DNA from: Streptomyces marianii
GTDB lineage: Bacteria; Actinomycetota; Actinomycetes; Streptomycetales; Streptomycetaceae
NCBI RefSeq assembly: GCF_005795905.1
Contig: NZ_VAWE01000001.1
Coordinates: forward strand, 1,798,001 to 1,862,000
Length of the DNA: 64,000 nucleotides
Direction: 5' to 3'
Of this stretch, positions 17,572 to 25,893 are shown one piece after another. Position numbers and translations under genes: made by a program. Position 1 is the stretch's first letter. Every line of letters begins with the position of its first letter. Below the pieces are notes generated by a model. That model was not told the DNA's origin. It did no database searches and saw only the letters and a program-made list of their open reading frames with translations.

Positions 17572-17657
17572 GAACATGAATTGTAGTTCAGGATCACACT
17601 CCCTCCGCTTGCGCAAACATGAACCAGCACTCAGGATGATGGTGAGCCATGGTTCAC
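17572..17657. promoter_or_regulatory. candidate TetR operators in the divergent promoter region
   Basis: GAAC-N10-GTTC lies at 17572-17589. A second pair, ATGAACCA at 17619-17626 and TGGTTCAC at 17650-17657, is also inverted. Three or more copies of the GAACY half site in 90 bases between tetR and the SDR gene suggest the regulator binds here. Confidence 0.5.
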
Positions 17658-17693
17658 TTTATTGCCGCCCCCAACCCCACCGGAGGACCCGCG

Positions 17694-18527
17694 ATGCCGA
17701 ACAAGGTCGCCCTGATCACCGGAGCTTCGTCCGGGATCGGCGAAGCCGCCGCCCTCGAACTGCACACCCGCGGATTCACCGTCTACGGCGCCGCCCGCCG
17801 CGTCGAGCGGATGTCCGCCCTGGCCGAGCGGGGGATCCGCACGATCGCCATGGATGTCACCGACGAGAACTCGCTGCGCGCCGGAGTGGACCGGATCGTG
17901 GCCGAGACCGGCCGGATCGACGTCCTCGTCAACAACGCCGGGTACGGCTCGTACGGCCCCGTCGAGGACGTGGCCCTGGACGAGGCCCGGTACCAGTTCG
18001 AGGTCAACGTCTTCGGCGCCGCCCGGCTGACCCAGCTCGTGCTGCCGCACATGCGCTCCCACCGCAGCGGCCGCATCATCAACATCACCTCGATGGGCGG
18101 CAGGATCCACACCCCGCTGGGCGCCTGGTACCACGGCACGAAGTTCGCGCTCGAAGGCTTCAGCGACTCCCTCCGCATGGAGGTCAGGCCCTTCGGCATC
18201 GACGTGGTCATCGTCGAGCCGGGCGCCATCCGTACCGAGTGGAGCGGAATCGCGGCCGACCGGCTCCGCAAGGTGAGCGGCGACAGCGCGTACGCCGCGC
18301 AGATCGAGTCCATGGCCGCGGCGCTGGAGTCGGAGAGCAACGCGCGCCGGTCCTCGTCCCCGTCGGTCGTCGCCCGCGCCATCGGCCGCGCCGCCACCAG
18401 CCGCCGCCCCAGGACCCGTTACGCGGTGGGCATGGGCGCCAAGCCGCTGATCCTGACCCGCCGCGTCCTGCCCGACCGGGCGTACGACGCACTCATCGGA
18501 CGCGCGATGGGCAGCCTCGGCGCATAG
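17694..18527 (+). CDS. short-chain dehydrogenase/reductase
   Basis: 277 residues from ATG 17694 (GGAGG seven bases upstream). Classical SDR with a Rossmann fold: TGASSGIG cofactor loop (about 9-16), NNAG (about 84), catalytic Ser in NITSMGG and the YHGTK Tyr/Lys pair (about 146-150). Arg residues after beta-2 (AARRVERM) suggest NADPH preference. The substrate is unknown. It pairs with the divergent TetR gene, the usual arrangement for an inducible detoxification or modification enzyme. Confidence 0.9.
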   Translation: MPNKVALITGASSGIGEAAALELHTRGFTVYGAARRVERMSALAERGIRTIAMDVTDENSLRAGVDRIVAETGRIDVLVNNAGYGSYGPVEDVALDEARYQFEVNVFGAARLTQLVLPHMRSHRSGRIINITSMGGRIHTPLGAWYHGTKFALEGFSDSLRMEVRPFGIDVVIVEPGAIRTEWSGIAADRLRKVSGDSAYAAQIESMAAALESESNARRSSSPSVVARAIGRAATSRRPRTRYAVGMGAKPLILTRRVLPDRAYDALIGRAMGSLGA

Positions 18528-18577
18528 CGCGGCCGGGCACGGACGGCTGTGTCAGTGGGGCCGGTTACGGTTCACGC

Positions 18578-19114
18578 ATGACCGAGACGACCGTCGACGA
18601 CCGCGCCTTCCCGGCTGCTCTGGCCGAGGTGGCCAAGGTGGAGTTCGTGTACGGAGAGGACGGCGACGGCGTCGACTTCGAGCCGTACGCCGCCTTCGAC
18701 TCCGCGGAGAAGACGACCGACTGGCTGCGCCACTGGACCGGCAACCACGAACTGGACGGGGACGCCTTCCGGGTCTTCGGCCAGGACGGTTCCGGCGGCC
18801 TCGCCGCCATATGGTTCGCCCGCCCCGGCCGGCCGCCGGCCGAACAGCCCGCGGTGTTCATGGGTTCGGAGGGCGAGCGCGGCGTCGTGGCAGGGAACCT
18901 GTCGGACTTCCTCTGGGTGCTGGCCGACGGCATAGGCCCCTTGGAGGCCGTCGAGTTCGGGGAGCGCGAGGCACGTCCGAACGCCGACCCGGACCTGGCC
19001 GCCCTCGCCGAGCGGCACGCGACGGCCCCGCGCCGGGCCGCGGGGCAGATCATCGACGAGGCCGGCGCGGAATTCCCCACGTTCTCCGACGACATCGACG
19101 CGCTCTGCCGCTGA
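18578..19114 (+). CDS. SMI1/KNR4-like protein
   Basis: 178 residues from ATG 18578. Acidic cytoplasmic protein. The middle (AAIWFARPG…AVFMGSEGERGVVAGNLSDFLWVLADG) has the look of the SMI1/KNR4 superfamily, which includes many immunity proteins. Here no toxin is adjacent, so that role is not implied. A TACGGT box ends six bases before the ATG and no Shine-Dalgarno is present, suggesting a leaderless transcript. Confidence 0.65.
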   Translation: MTETTVDDRAFPAALAEVAKVEFVYGEDGDGVDFEPYAAFDSAEKTTDWLRHWTGNHELDGDAFRVFGQDGSGGLAAIWFARPGRPPAEQPAVFMGSEGERGVVAGNLSDFLWVLADGIGPLEAVEFGEREARPNADPDLAALAERHATAPRRAAGQIIDEAGAEFPTFSDDIDALCR

Positions 19115-19153
19115 GGCGGGGGCCGTGCGCACGGCAGCGGGGCGGCTCAGACC

Positions 19154-19798
19154 TCAGGCACCAGGTCCCATCAGCACCGTCAGATGGGCGCGGTGCCGGC
19201 CGCGCGCCACCAGCCGGGCGTTGAGCTCGTCGGATTCGCGGACCCAGCGTTCGGCGTACGCGCGGTCCTTGCCGAAGCGGACGTGCCGGTCGACGAGCCG
19301 GGGCACCCGTACCGCGTCGGGCAGTTCCAGGTACCAGACCTCGTCGAGCAGCGCACGGATCCGCGACCAGGCCCCCTCGTCGTGCAGCAGGTAGTTGCCC
19401 TCGGTGACGATGAGTGGGACGTCCGGAGCGACCGGGATGCTGCCCGCGACCGGCTCCTCCAACGTCCGGTCGAAGGCAGGCGCGTACACCGCCGTGCCCG
19501 CCTCGGGGCTGCGGAGGCGGGTCAGCAGTGCCGCGTATCCGGCGGCGTCGAAGGTGTCCCGGGCGCCCTTGCGCCGAGCCCGGCCGAGCCGCTCCAGCTC
19601 GGCCCCGGCGAGGTGGAAGCCGTCCATGGGGACGAGCACGGCACGCCCCGGGCCGAGTCGCGACACGAGCTCCGCGGCGAGCGTCGACTTGCCCGCCCCC
19701 GGCGGCCCGGCGATGCCGAGGAGGTGCCGCGCACCGGGGCGGGCGAGCCGCCGGGCACGGTCGGTGAGCTGCTCGATCGACGGGTCCATGCGAGGCAT
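19154..19798 (-). CDS. P-loop nucleoside/nucleotide kinase family protein
   Basis: 214 residues from ATG 19798; ATG 19789 is an alternative and neither has a clear ribosome site. The Walker A motif GPPGAGKST lies near residue 30, DGFHLAGAELERLG follows the second strand, and VTEGNYLLHDEGAWSRIR is the lid-proximal motif of the uridine kinase/phosphoribulokinase/pantothenate kinase-like superfamily. It should phosphorylate a small nucleoside- or sugar-type substrate; which one is not readable. It is convergent with the SMI1-like gene and divergent from the VOC protein. Confidence 0.85.
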   Translation of the reverse strand: MPRMDPSIEQLTDRARRLARPGARHLLGIAGPPGAGKSTLAAELVSRLGPGRAVLVPMDGFHLAGAELERLGRARRKGARDTFDAAGYAALLTRLRSPEAGTAVYAPAFDRTLEEPVAGSIPVAPDVPLIVTEGNYLLHDEGAWSRIRALLDEVWYLELPDAVRVPRLVDRHVRFGKDRAYAERWVRESDELNARLVARGRHRAHLTVLMGPGA

Positions 19799-19852
19799 TG
19801 TGCACAGCGTCGGTGATACTGGACCGCCCCCGAGCAAGGAGACCCGACCCAA

Positions 19853-20257
19853 GTGTCCACCGCACCGCTCCCCCGCATCGCCCTCGTCACGCTCGTCGTC
19901 CGTGACTACGACGAGGCCATCGCCTTCTACCGGGACGCCCTCGGCTTCGCCCTCGTCGAGGACACCGACCGGGGCGACGGTTCACGCTGGGTCGTGGTCC
20001 GGCCGGGTGGCGAAACGGGCGGCACGGACCTGCTGCTGGCGCGGGCGAGCGATGACGAGCAGTCGGCGAGCGTCGGCGCACAGACCGGCGGCCGGGTCGG
20101 CTTCTTCCTCCACACCGACGACTTCGCCCGCGACCACGCCCGGATGACGGCGGCGGGCGTCCGCTTCCTGGAGGAGCCCCGCCACGAGCCGTACGGTTCG
20201 GTCGCCGTCTTCGAGGACCTCTACGGCAACCGCTGGGACCTGCTGCAGCCCGCGTAG
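19853..20257 (+). CDS. VOC (glyoxalase/bleomycin-resistance fold) protein
   Basis: 134 residues from GTG 19853 with AAGGAG 11 bases upstream. It has the two beta-alpha-beta-beta-beta modules of the vicinal-oxygen-chelate fold: LVVRDYDEAIAFYRDALGF at the start and FLHTDDFARDHARMTAAGVRF in the second half, ending VFEDLYGNRWDLLQP with the usual metal-side Glu. It may be a dioxygenase, isomerase or antibiotic-binding protein; the sequence does not decide. Confidence 0.85.
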   Translation: MSTAPLPRIALVTLVVRDYDEAIAFYRDALGFALVEDTDRGDGSRWVVVRPGGETGGTDLLLARASDDEQSASVGAQTGGRVGFFLHTDDFARDHARMTAAGVRFLEEPRHEPYGSVAVFEDLYGNRWDLLQPA

Positions 20258-20332
20258 CGACCCGCGAGGTCCCGGTCTCCGGTCCGCACGGGTACCCGGC
20301 ATTCGCGTTCACGCGGGCGGCGGCGTTTCCGT

Positions 20333-20878
20333 TCACGCGGGCCCGCCGGTCCCGTCCGCACCGGCACCCGGCGTTCGCGTCGGACGGGCGCTCCGGGCGC
20401 TCACCACTGCAAGGTCCATCTCGGCGCGCACGGTCTTCCCTACCGGTACGCGGTCGAGGACGGACCACCGGTCGGCGAGCGCCGCGACGAGCACCAGGCC
20501 CCGGCCGGTCTCCGTGTCACCGGCCGCGCCGTCCGGGAAGCCGGTCGCTCCGGGCCGGGGCGGGCGGCGCTCGCCCCGGGCGTCCGACACGTCGACGGTG
20601 AGCGTCCCCGGCGCGAGGGCGAGCCTCAGCTCGAAGTCCCGCCCCGGCACCCGGCCGTGCGTCACCGCGTTCGCCGCCAGTTCCGCGACCAGCACGGCCG
20701 CGGTCTCGGACAGCTCCGTCCCGTGCGGAACGCCCCAGGAGTGGAGCTGGTGGAGCGCCAGGTGCCGGGCGAGCCGGGCGCCGCGCGGTGTGGAGCTGAA
20801 GCGCTGTGTGAACACACGTACGGTGACGGGCGGTTGGGGCGCGGCGGTGGCGGTCGGTGGGGTGGCCGGTGCGGTCAT
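20333..20878 (-). CDS. anti-sigma-factor-like ATP-binding protein (HATPase)
   Basis: 181 residues from ATG 20878; GTG 20887 is possible. A single GHKL ATPase domain of RsbW/SpoIIAB type: N-box ELAANAVTHGR (about 70), G1 box VSDARGE and G2-like GRGLVLVAALADRW. Flanking N- and C-terminal tails are low-complexity. In streptomycetes such ATPases commonly accompany an XRE/DUF5753 regulator and a DUF397 protein, as here (divergent, 116 bases away), in WhiJ/AbaA-type developmental loci. The partner proteins are not established for this one. Confidence 0.85.
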   Translation of the reverse strand: MTAPATPPTATAAPQPPVTVRVFTQRFSSTPRGARLARHLALHQLHSWGVPHGTELSETAAVLVAELAANAVTHGRVPGRDFELRLALAPGTLTVDVSDARGERRPPRPGATGFPDGAAGDTETGRGLVLVAALADRWSVLDRVPVGKTVRAEMDLAVVSARSARPTRTPGAGADGTGGPA

Positions 20879-20994
20879 GGACCCCAATCTGACGGCCGGA
20901 CCAGGGGTTTCTCCAGAGGACGGCCGCGTACGCTGCGTCAGCGTACGCGCACTACCGGTGGACGGTACGCGTCACCATCCGTGACCATGGTCCG

Positions 20995-21843
20995 ATGGCG
21001 ATGACGGACACCGGCGGAGCCGGTACGCACGCGACGGAACCGGAAGCCTCGGACAGTCTGAGGACGTTCGGGGCGGTCGTCCAGGCGTTACGCGAGCACG
21101 CGGGCCTCAGCCGGGGCGACTTCGCCCCGCTCGTCGGGTACTCCAAGCACACGGTGGCCTCGATCGAACTGGGCCGCCGGATGCCTGACGACGACTTCGT
21201 GGAGCGGGCGGAGACGGCGCTCGGCAACACGGGGGCGCTGCGGCGGGCCGCGCAGCACCTCTCGCGCCGGCCGGGGCTGGCGGCGTGGTTCCGGAGGTGG
21301 GCGCGGCTGGAGGCGGTGGCGAGCAGCCTCTCAACATACGAATGCCGGTTGGTTCCGGGTCTGTTGCAGACGGAGGCGTACGCGCGGACGCTGTTCGTCA
21401 ACCAGCTTCCGCCGCTGGGGGACAAGCAGATCGAGGCGCAGATGGCGGCCCGGCTGGAACGGCAGCGGCTGCTGAGGGAGCGCCCGAACACGGCCTACAG
21501 CTTCATCCTCGAAGAGCACCTGCTCCTACGGCGGACGGGTGGCGCGGCGGTGACCCGCGAGCTGGTGGGCCACATCCTCGGCCTGGCCGAACTGCGGAAC
21601 ATCGAGCTCCAGATCATGCCGCTGGTACGGGAGAGCCATGCGGGACTGGACGGTCCCGTGCAGTTGCTGGAAACCCAGGAGAACAGGCGGTTCGGCTACT
21701 GCGAGGGGCAACGAGGCGGTCAGTTCGTCTCCGACCCCAAAGAGATCAGCGTGCTCCAGATGCGGTATGCCAGGATGCGCTCACAGGCGCTTACCCTGGA
21801 GGACTCACTGAGTCTGTTGCGGCGGATGCGAGGAGCGCTATGA
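20995..21843 (+). CDS. XRE regulator with DUF5753 domain (WhiJ/Scr1-like)
   Basis: 282 residues. The helix-turn-helix is at about 25-75 (REHAGLSRGDFAPLVGYSKHTVASIELGRR) and the DUF5753 ligand/partner domain fills the rest (SLSTYECRLVPGLLQTEAYAR … FILEEHLLLRRTGG). ATG 20995 is taken as start; ATG 21001 is equally possible. The stop overlaps the DUF397 gene start by four bases (ATGA), so the two are translationally coupled. Such proteins repress developmental or antibiotic genes and are antagonised by the DUF397 partner (family knowledge). Confidence 0.92.
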   Translation: MAMTDTGGAGTHATEPEASDSLRTFGAVVQALREHAGLSRGDFAPLVGYSKHTVASIELGRRMPDDDFVERAETALGNTGALRRAAQHLSRRPGLAAWFRRWARLEAVASSLSTYECRLVPGLLQTEAYARTLFVNQLPPLGDKQIEAQMAARLERQRLLRERPNTAYSFILEEHLLLRRTGGAAVTRELVGHILGLAELRNIELQIMPLVRESHAGLDGPVQLLETQENRRFGYCEGQRGGQFVSDPKEISVLQMRYARMRSQALTLEDSLSLLRRMRGAL

Positions 21844-22088
21844 GCGGCAGCACAGAACTGGCCTGGTTCAAGAGCAGCCACAGCGGCGGCGACGGCGACG
21901 ACTGCGTGGAGGTGGCGCTCTCCTGGCACAAGTCCTCCTACAGCAGTGGTGGCGACGGCGACTGCGTCGAGGTCGCCGCCTGTCCCGCCACCGTCCACGT
22001 CCGCGACTCCAAGGACAAGCAGGGCCCCCGGCTCGCCCTCTCCCCCGCCGCCTGGACGGACTTCGTCGCCTACGCCGCCCGGGACTGA
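21840..22088 (+). CDS. DUF397 protein with duplicated motif
   Basis: 82 residues, starting inside the regulator's stop (ATGA overlap). DUF397 proteins normally contain one W-x-KSSxS…DCVEVA motif. Here it appears twice in tandem (AWFKSSHSGGDGDDCVEVA then SWHKSSYSSGGDGDCVEVA), followed by VHVRDSKDKQGPRLALSPAAW. It presumably modulates the co-encoded XRE/DUF5753 regulator. The duplicated N-terminal motif is unusual. Confidence 0.9.
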   Translation: MSGSTELAWFKSSHSGGDGDDCVEVALSWHKSSYSSGGDGDCVEVAACPATVHVRDSKDKQGPRLALSPAAWTDFVAYAARD

Positions 22089-22282
22089 CGCCTACGGCAC
22101 CGGCGTGGCCTCCAGCGCCTTGCGGTGCTGCATCGCCGTGAGACACCGGACGACGCGGACGGCCGGCACCGCGGCGGCGATGTCGAGCAGCACGGAGAGC
22201 AGCGTCAGGGCTGTCGCCTGCGGCGTCTCGGCCGGCCCCTCGGCGAGCAATTGTCAATTCCTGTGGATCACCGTGGGGAGCC

Positions 22283-22780
22283 TCAAGTGGCCCGCAGCCA
22301 TTGATCGAGAACTGTGAAGTCTTCGTTGGTGAGGCCGCGGGACGACGCGATGCGGTGGAGGAAGGCCGGAGCGGGGTGGTTGGTGGACACCCAGTCCCGA
22401 TCGGCGTCGGTGATCTCGTCATCGACCCAGATGAACGGGCGTCCGCCTGCCCATGCCGCCAGGGTTCGGGTCTTCCAGTGGAGCCCGAACCACTGGTCCT
22501 CGCGTTCCTGCGCGTCGGAGGGTTCCGGCCAGTGCACGACCGGCAGCGGCGGCAGGCCGAGCAGCGGTGCGATGTCGGTGTTCGCCGTCTCCTCCCACGT
22601 GGTGGCCCAGACCAACTCGCACGGCAGTGCCGCGAGGCGCGGTCCGAAGCGCGGGTCGAGCCGCATCAGGTGCGAATCTGTCGTGGTGCTTGACGGCTCG
22701 CGCTGCGAGCCGTCACCGAACGGGAGGAGAGGTCCGTCGACGTCCAGGAACAGCAGCGGGAGTTCCTTGGGCTCACTCAT
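22283..22780 (-). CDS. HAD-like hydrolase, passenger gene of the IS256-family element
   Basis: 165 residues, ATG 22780. Motif [12 protein letters not shown] (residues about 9-19) holds the two catalytic Asp, and [13 protein letters not shown] (about 118-130) is the acidic motif IV. The Ser/Thr motif may be [10 protein letters not shown]. It is compact, with little cap domain, like phosphatases acting on macromolecules or nucleic-acid ends; the substrate is unknown. Its start codon overlaps the transposase stop by four bases (ATGA), and it lies inside the terminal repeats. It is thus translationally coupled to, and mobile with, the transposase. Confidence 0.85.
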   Translation of the reverse strand: MSEPKELPLLFLDVDGPLLPFGDGSQREPSSTTTDSHLMRLDPRFGPRLAALPCELVWATTWEETANTDIAPLLGLPPLPVVHWPEPSDAQEREDQWFGLHWKTRTLAAWAGGRPFIWVDDEITDADRDWVSTNHPAPAFLHRIASSRGLTNEDFTVLDQWLRAT

Positions 22781-24030
22781 GCCGCAACCTCCCGCTCACG
22801 CTCGACCAGGACGCCACGTTCGAAGCGGGCGCCGCTGCGGACGAGGGCGACGAGGTGGGGTGCGGTGATCGCGCGCCAGCGGGCCTGGGCGGACTCGGCG
22901 AGCTTGAACACCATCGCCAGGGCCGCGGCCGGGCTGCCGGCGCCGCGGGTGACCTTGGTCCGCAGCTTCACCGTGCTGAAGGTCGACTCGATCGGATTCG
23001 TCGTGCGCAAATGGACCCAGTGCTCGGCCGGGAAGTCGTAGAACGCCAGGAGTTCATCGACGTCGTCGGTGATCTTCTTGACGGCCTTGGGCCACTTCGC
23101 GCCGTAGGAGCGCCCGAAGTCCTTCACCGCCTTCTCGGCGTGGTCGCGGTCCTCGGCGTTGTAGATCTCCTGCAGTGCCTTCTTCGCGCCGGGCTGGGCC
23201 GATCCCGGTAGGGCGTTGAGCACGTTGCGGGTTTTGTGAACCCAGCACCTTTGATGTCTGGCCTGCGGAAACACCTCGGTCAGCGCCCGCCACAGCCCCA
23301 TGGCTCCGTCGCCGACGACGAGCTCGGGATCGCGCATGCCGCGTCGGCGGCAGTCCCGCAGGAGGTCGGCCCAGGACTCGGTCGACTCGCGCAGGCCCTC
23401 AGCGAGCGCGATCAGCTCCTTACTGCCGTCGGTACGCACGCCCATGAGGACCAGGACGCAGGAGCGGGCCTGGCCGAGGCGGACCTTGGGGTGGACGCCG
23501 TCAGCCCACACGTACACGTAGTCGGCCCCGGACAGGTCCCGCTCCTGGAAGGCGGCGTGATCGTCGCTCCACTGCTTGGTCAACCGAGTCACCGTGGCCG
23601 ACGAGAGCCCAGCGGCCGAGCCGAGGAACTGCTCCATCGCGGGCACGAAGTCGCCCGAGGACAGACCGTGCAGGTAGAGCAGGGGAAGGACCTCGCTGAT
23701 CTTCGGGGACTTCCGGCACCAGGGGGCGAGGATCTTCGACGAGAACCGCTTGCGCTCGCCCGTCTCGCCGTCGACCCGCTTGTCGTTCACCCGCGGCGCC
23801 TTCACCACGATCGGCCCGGCGGCGGTGGCCACCGTCCGCTCGCGGTGGTGGCCGTTACGGACCACCAGACGGCGACCCGCCTCGTCCCGCTCACCCGCCA
23901 ACTCGGCTATGTACTGGTTGACTTCGGCCTCCAGGGCCGCGGCGAGCATCCGGCGGGCGCCCTCACGGACGATGTCGTCCATCAGGGAGCCGCTCTGGGT
24001 GGTGCCGTCCTCGTTGACTACGCTCAGCAC
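22777..24030 (-). CDS. IS256-family (mutator-type) transposase
   Basis: 417 residues from GTG 24030 with GGGAAGG about eight bases upstream. Typical mutator transposase: N-terminal [17 protein letters not shown] region, [16 protein letters not shown], and the DDE core with Asp in [19 protein letters not shown], Asp in [15 protein letters not shown] followed by [14 protein letters not shown], and Glu in [16 protein letters not shown]. Full length with no disruption, so probably functional. Confidence 0.95.
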   Translation of the reverse strand: MLSVVNEDGTTQSGSLMDDIVREGARRMLAAALEAEVNQYIAELAGERDEAGRRLVVRNGHHRERTVATAAGPIVVKAPRVNDKRVDGETGERKRFSSKILAPWCRKSPKISEVLPLLYLHGLSSGDFVPAMEQFLGSAAGLSSATVTRLTKQWSDDHAAFQERDLSGADYVYVWADGVHPKVRLGQARSCVLVLMGVRTDGSKELIALAEGLRESTESWADLLRDCRRRGMRDPELVVGDGAMGLWRALTEVFPQARHQRCWVHKTRNVLNALPGSAQPGAKKALQEIYNAEDRDHAEKAVKDFGRSYGAKWPKAVKKITDDVDELLAFYDFPAEHWVHLRTTNPIESTFSTVKLRTKVTRGAGSPAAALAMVFKLAESAQARWRAITAPHLVALVRSGARFERGVLVEREREVAA

Positions 24031-24107
24031 GGGCGTGCCTTCCCGACCCGCGCTGCAACGCGGGCCTACTCGATGACCAGAAGTCGATCACTCGGGAAGG
24101 TACGCCC
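24031..24107. promoter_or_regulatory. inverted repeat upstream of the IS256 transposase
   Basis: GGGCGTGCCTTCCCGA (24031-24046) and TCGGGAAGGTACGCCC (24092-24107) are inverted with one mismatch. They bracket the transposase leader inside the element and could form a leader hairpin that limits expression from outside, or a transposase-binding subterminal site. Confidence 0.45.
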
Positions 24108-24461
24108 TTCGCGTTCCGCGAGGCACCCTCCCGGGTCCGATCCACAGGTCTTGAGCATTGCTCCCCCTCGGCCCTGGCGTGGCTCCATGTCGCCAGGGCC
24201 GTGAGGACGGTGCTCACGACCCAGAGCGTCCACCAGGCGTTGACGGGGTCGAGGAACATCGGAACGAAAACCGGCGCTAAAGAGCGTCCGCCAGTAGGTC
24301 ATGGGCCCGACAATGCGGTTGGCTTAGCGGGTGCGAGTTTGGTGATCATGGAGTTTCTACGGCCTGTGACTGGCGAGACAGTTCGTGTTGGCGTGCCTGC
24401 CTCTGTCATCGTGTCCGTCTAGTGAAGGGTTGGTCCGTGCAAAGTCACTGGCGGCCAGCCG

Positions 24462-24935
24462 TTACGGGGTTTGCGGAGTGTCATGAAGGAACAACTTGAA
24501 TCCGGCGTGGCTGTGGGTGAAGCCAAGCCGGGTGTAGAAGTCGTGGGCGTCGGTGCGTGATTGGTGGGAGGTGAGTTCCATGATCGCGCAGCCGCGAGCA
24601 CGCGCTTGTCGAATGGTCCAGCCCATCATGGTGGTGCCGATACCGATTCCACGGTGGTCGGGGTGGACGTAGAGGGCCTCCGTCAGGGCGCGGAGACTGC
24701 CACGCCAGGCCAGTCCTTGGAGGAACGAGAGTTGCACGGTTCCGACCACGACTCCAGTAGTTTCGGCTACGGCGAGAATCTGGTGCGGCGAGGTGTTGAT
24801 GGCGGTGAACGCCTTGCGATAGGGGTCCAGCTCCTGGGGGGTCTCCCGGGCAGCTCCCAGTCGGTCTGCCGCCAGGAGACCGACAAGCCGCGGCAGGTCC
24901 TGCTCTGCCGCTCGGCGGATGAGGATCTTAGGCAC
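24462..24935 (-). CDS. GNAT family N-acetyltransferase, likely IS5-element passenger
   Basis: 157 residues. GNAT fold with acetyl-CoA motif A in YVHPDHRGIGIGTTMMGWTI (about 90-109), motif B LTSHQSRTDAHDFYTRLGF and the usual N-terminal IRRAAEQDLPRLVGLL. The acceptor substrate is unknown; antibiotic or small-amine acetylation is possible but unproven. It lies between the left terminal repeat and the transposase gene of the IS5-type element and is transcribed in the same direction, so it appears to be carried cargo. Confidence 0.85.
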   Translation of the reverse strand: MPKILIRRAAEQDLPRLVGLLAADRLGAARETPQELDPYRKAFTAINTSPHQILAVAETTGVVVGTVQLSFLQGLAWRGSLRALTEALYVHPDHRGIGIGTTMMGWTIRQARARGCAIMELTSHQSRTDAHDFYTRLGFTHSHAGFKLFLHDTPQTP

Positions 24936-25037
24936 GGCAGCAGTGTGGCGGGATGTTGCCTCAGTGCACAGGAAGTACCGACGCGTGTCAGTCTTGGCCT
25001 GCGGCCAGGAGCCCTGCGGCAGCTGGTGACCTGAAGA

Positions 25038-25889
25038 TCATCGGATGCGAGGGCTGGCGGGTCGGGTGTCCCAGCGATGGGTGTACCAGGCTCGCCGGAT
25101 CAGGCTGCGGACGGTGATAATGGCGGTGGCCAGAGCTAGGAAGAACTCGGTGCATGCGCGTCGGCGTTCGGTGTTGCGGCGGAGTTTGCCGAAGTTGTTC
25201 ATCCACGAGTTCGTGCGCTCGACCACCCAGCGTCCGTCGGTCTGGATCGGCGTCTTCGTGCCGCGTTTGGTGATACGCGGCGTGATCTCGCGTTCGGCAA
25301 GGTCCGTGTAGACGGGCTGGTAGTCGTAGCCAGCGTCCAAGCTCAAGGCCGGGTGCTGTGGGGAGTGGTCGAGGTGCTCGGCCAACTCGGTGAATTCATC
25401 AAGGGTTTCGGGCAGCAGCGTGTGGTCACGGGTGTTAGCGCCAGCGGGCACCGTGACCACGGGTATTCCGTAGCCGTCGGTCAGCTGGGAACGCTTGAGG
25501 CCCTGCTTGCCACGGTCCACCGGGGACTTCCCGGCACATTCTCCGCCCGAGGGCGCCTTGGTGATGCAGCCGTCCGCGGCCAGGTCCTCAAGTTCCAGCC
25601 CCACCATCCGGTCGTAGGCCCGCAGCGCCGCGAAGACCAGATCGCGGGCGACGCCCGCCTTGATCCACTCATCCCGCCGCCGACGGATCGTGGTGGCCGA
25701 ACACACCTCGTCAGCGACCCGCTCGTAACCCATCCCCGACACCAGCGCCAGGACAAGCCGGTCGAACACGACCGCATCCGAGATCCGCGGGTTGTGGCAC
25801 CCGAGCGGATGTGAATCCCGTCGGACAGGCAGCAGCCTCAGGAACTCCTCACGGACCGGGGCGATGATAGACGCAGGCACGACGGGCAC
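25038..25889 (-). CDS. IS5-family transposase (5' region altered by IS4 insertion)
   Basis: 283 residues counted from GTG 25889, the probable original start (GTGCCCGTCGTG). In the pre-insertion sequence GGGGGG stood just upstream. The IS4 element entered at 25886-25893, so the frame is now open through its left end to 25931 and the native ribosome site lies 1.5 kb away. The DDE residues are visible: Asp in EDLAADGCITKAPSGG, Asp in LSLDAGYDYQPV, Glu in WVVERTNSWMNNFGKLRR. The protein itself is complete, but expression is probably disturbed. Confidence 0.85.
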   Translation of the reverse strand: MPVVPASIIAPVREEFLRLLPVRRDSHPLGCHNPRISDAVVFDRLVLALVSGMGYERVADEVCSATTIRRRRDEWIKAGVARDLVFAALRAYDRMVGLELEDLAADGCITKAPSGGECAGKSPVDRGKQGLKRSQLTDGYGIPVVTVPAGANTRDHTLLPETLDEFTELAEHLDHSPQHPALSLDAGYDYQPVYTDLAEREITPRITKRGTKTPIQTDGRWVVERTNSWMNNFGKLRRNTERRRACTEFFLALATAIITVRSLIRRAWYTHRWDTRPASPRIR

Positions 25890-25893
25890 GAAC

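Larger units (their letters stand above)
22245..24163 (-). mobile_element. IS256-family element carrying a HAD gene, 1919 bp
   Basis: The ends are 25-bp inverted repeats matching at 21 positions. The left end begins GAGCAATTGTCAATTCCTGT, the right end (reverse strand) GAGCAATGCTCAAGACCTGT, and both finish GGATC. A 9-bp duplication, CCCCTCGGC, lies at 22236-22244 and 24164-24172. Eight- to nine-base duplications fit IS256. Both the transposase and the HAD gene lie inside the repeats, on the same strand and overlapping, so the HAD gene moves with the element. Removal restores the interrupted frame. Confidence 0.88.
22092..24259 (-). pseudogene. DUF4328-like membrane protein gene split by the IS256-family element (pieces 24164-24259 and 22092-22244)
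   Basis: The upstream piece (from 24259 down to 24164) reads MFLDPVNAWWTLWVVSTVLT and on to …HARAEG. The downstream piece (22235 down to the TAG at 22092) reads PAETPQATALTLLSVLLDIA … VRCLTAMQHRKAL. Deleting the element plus one 9-bp target copy joins them in frame at AEG/PAE. The combined sequence, with NAWWxLWV and a C-terminal RxLTAMQ, resembles the last third of DUF4328 membrane proteins. Its N-terminal part is lost at the IS5-family element starting at 24281. Confidence 0.75.

Noticed and set aside
14060-19114. A 1684-codon plus-strand open frame
   Set aside because: Only the last 178 codons (from 18578) look like a protein. The rest is antisense to the M24 peptidase, the 15701-16660 gene and the TetR gene, or runs through repeats.
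18578-19114. Immunity protein of a toxin system (SMI1-like)
   Set aside because: No toxin gene is adjacent, and the SMI1/KNR4 fold has many non-immunity members.
22283-22780. HAD gene as an ordinary chromosomal gene next to an IS
   Set aside because: The 9-bp duplication and inverted ends lie outside it, and the host gene frame rejoins only when the HAD gene is removed together with the transposase.
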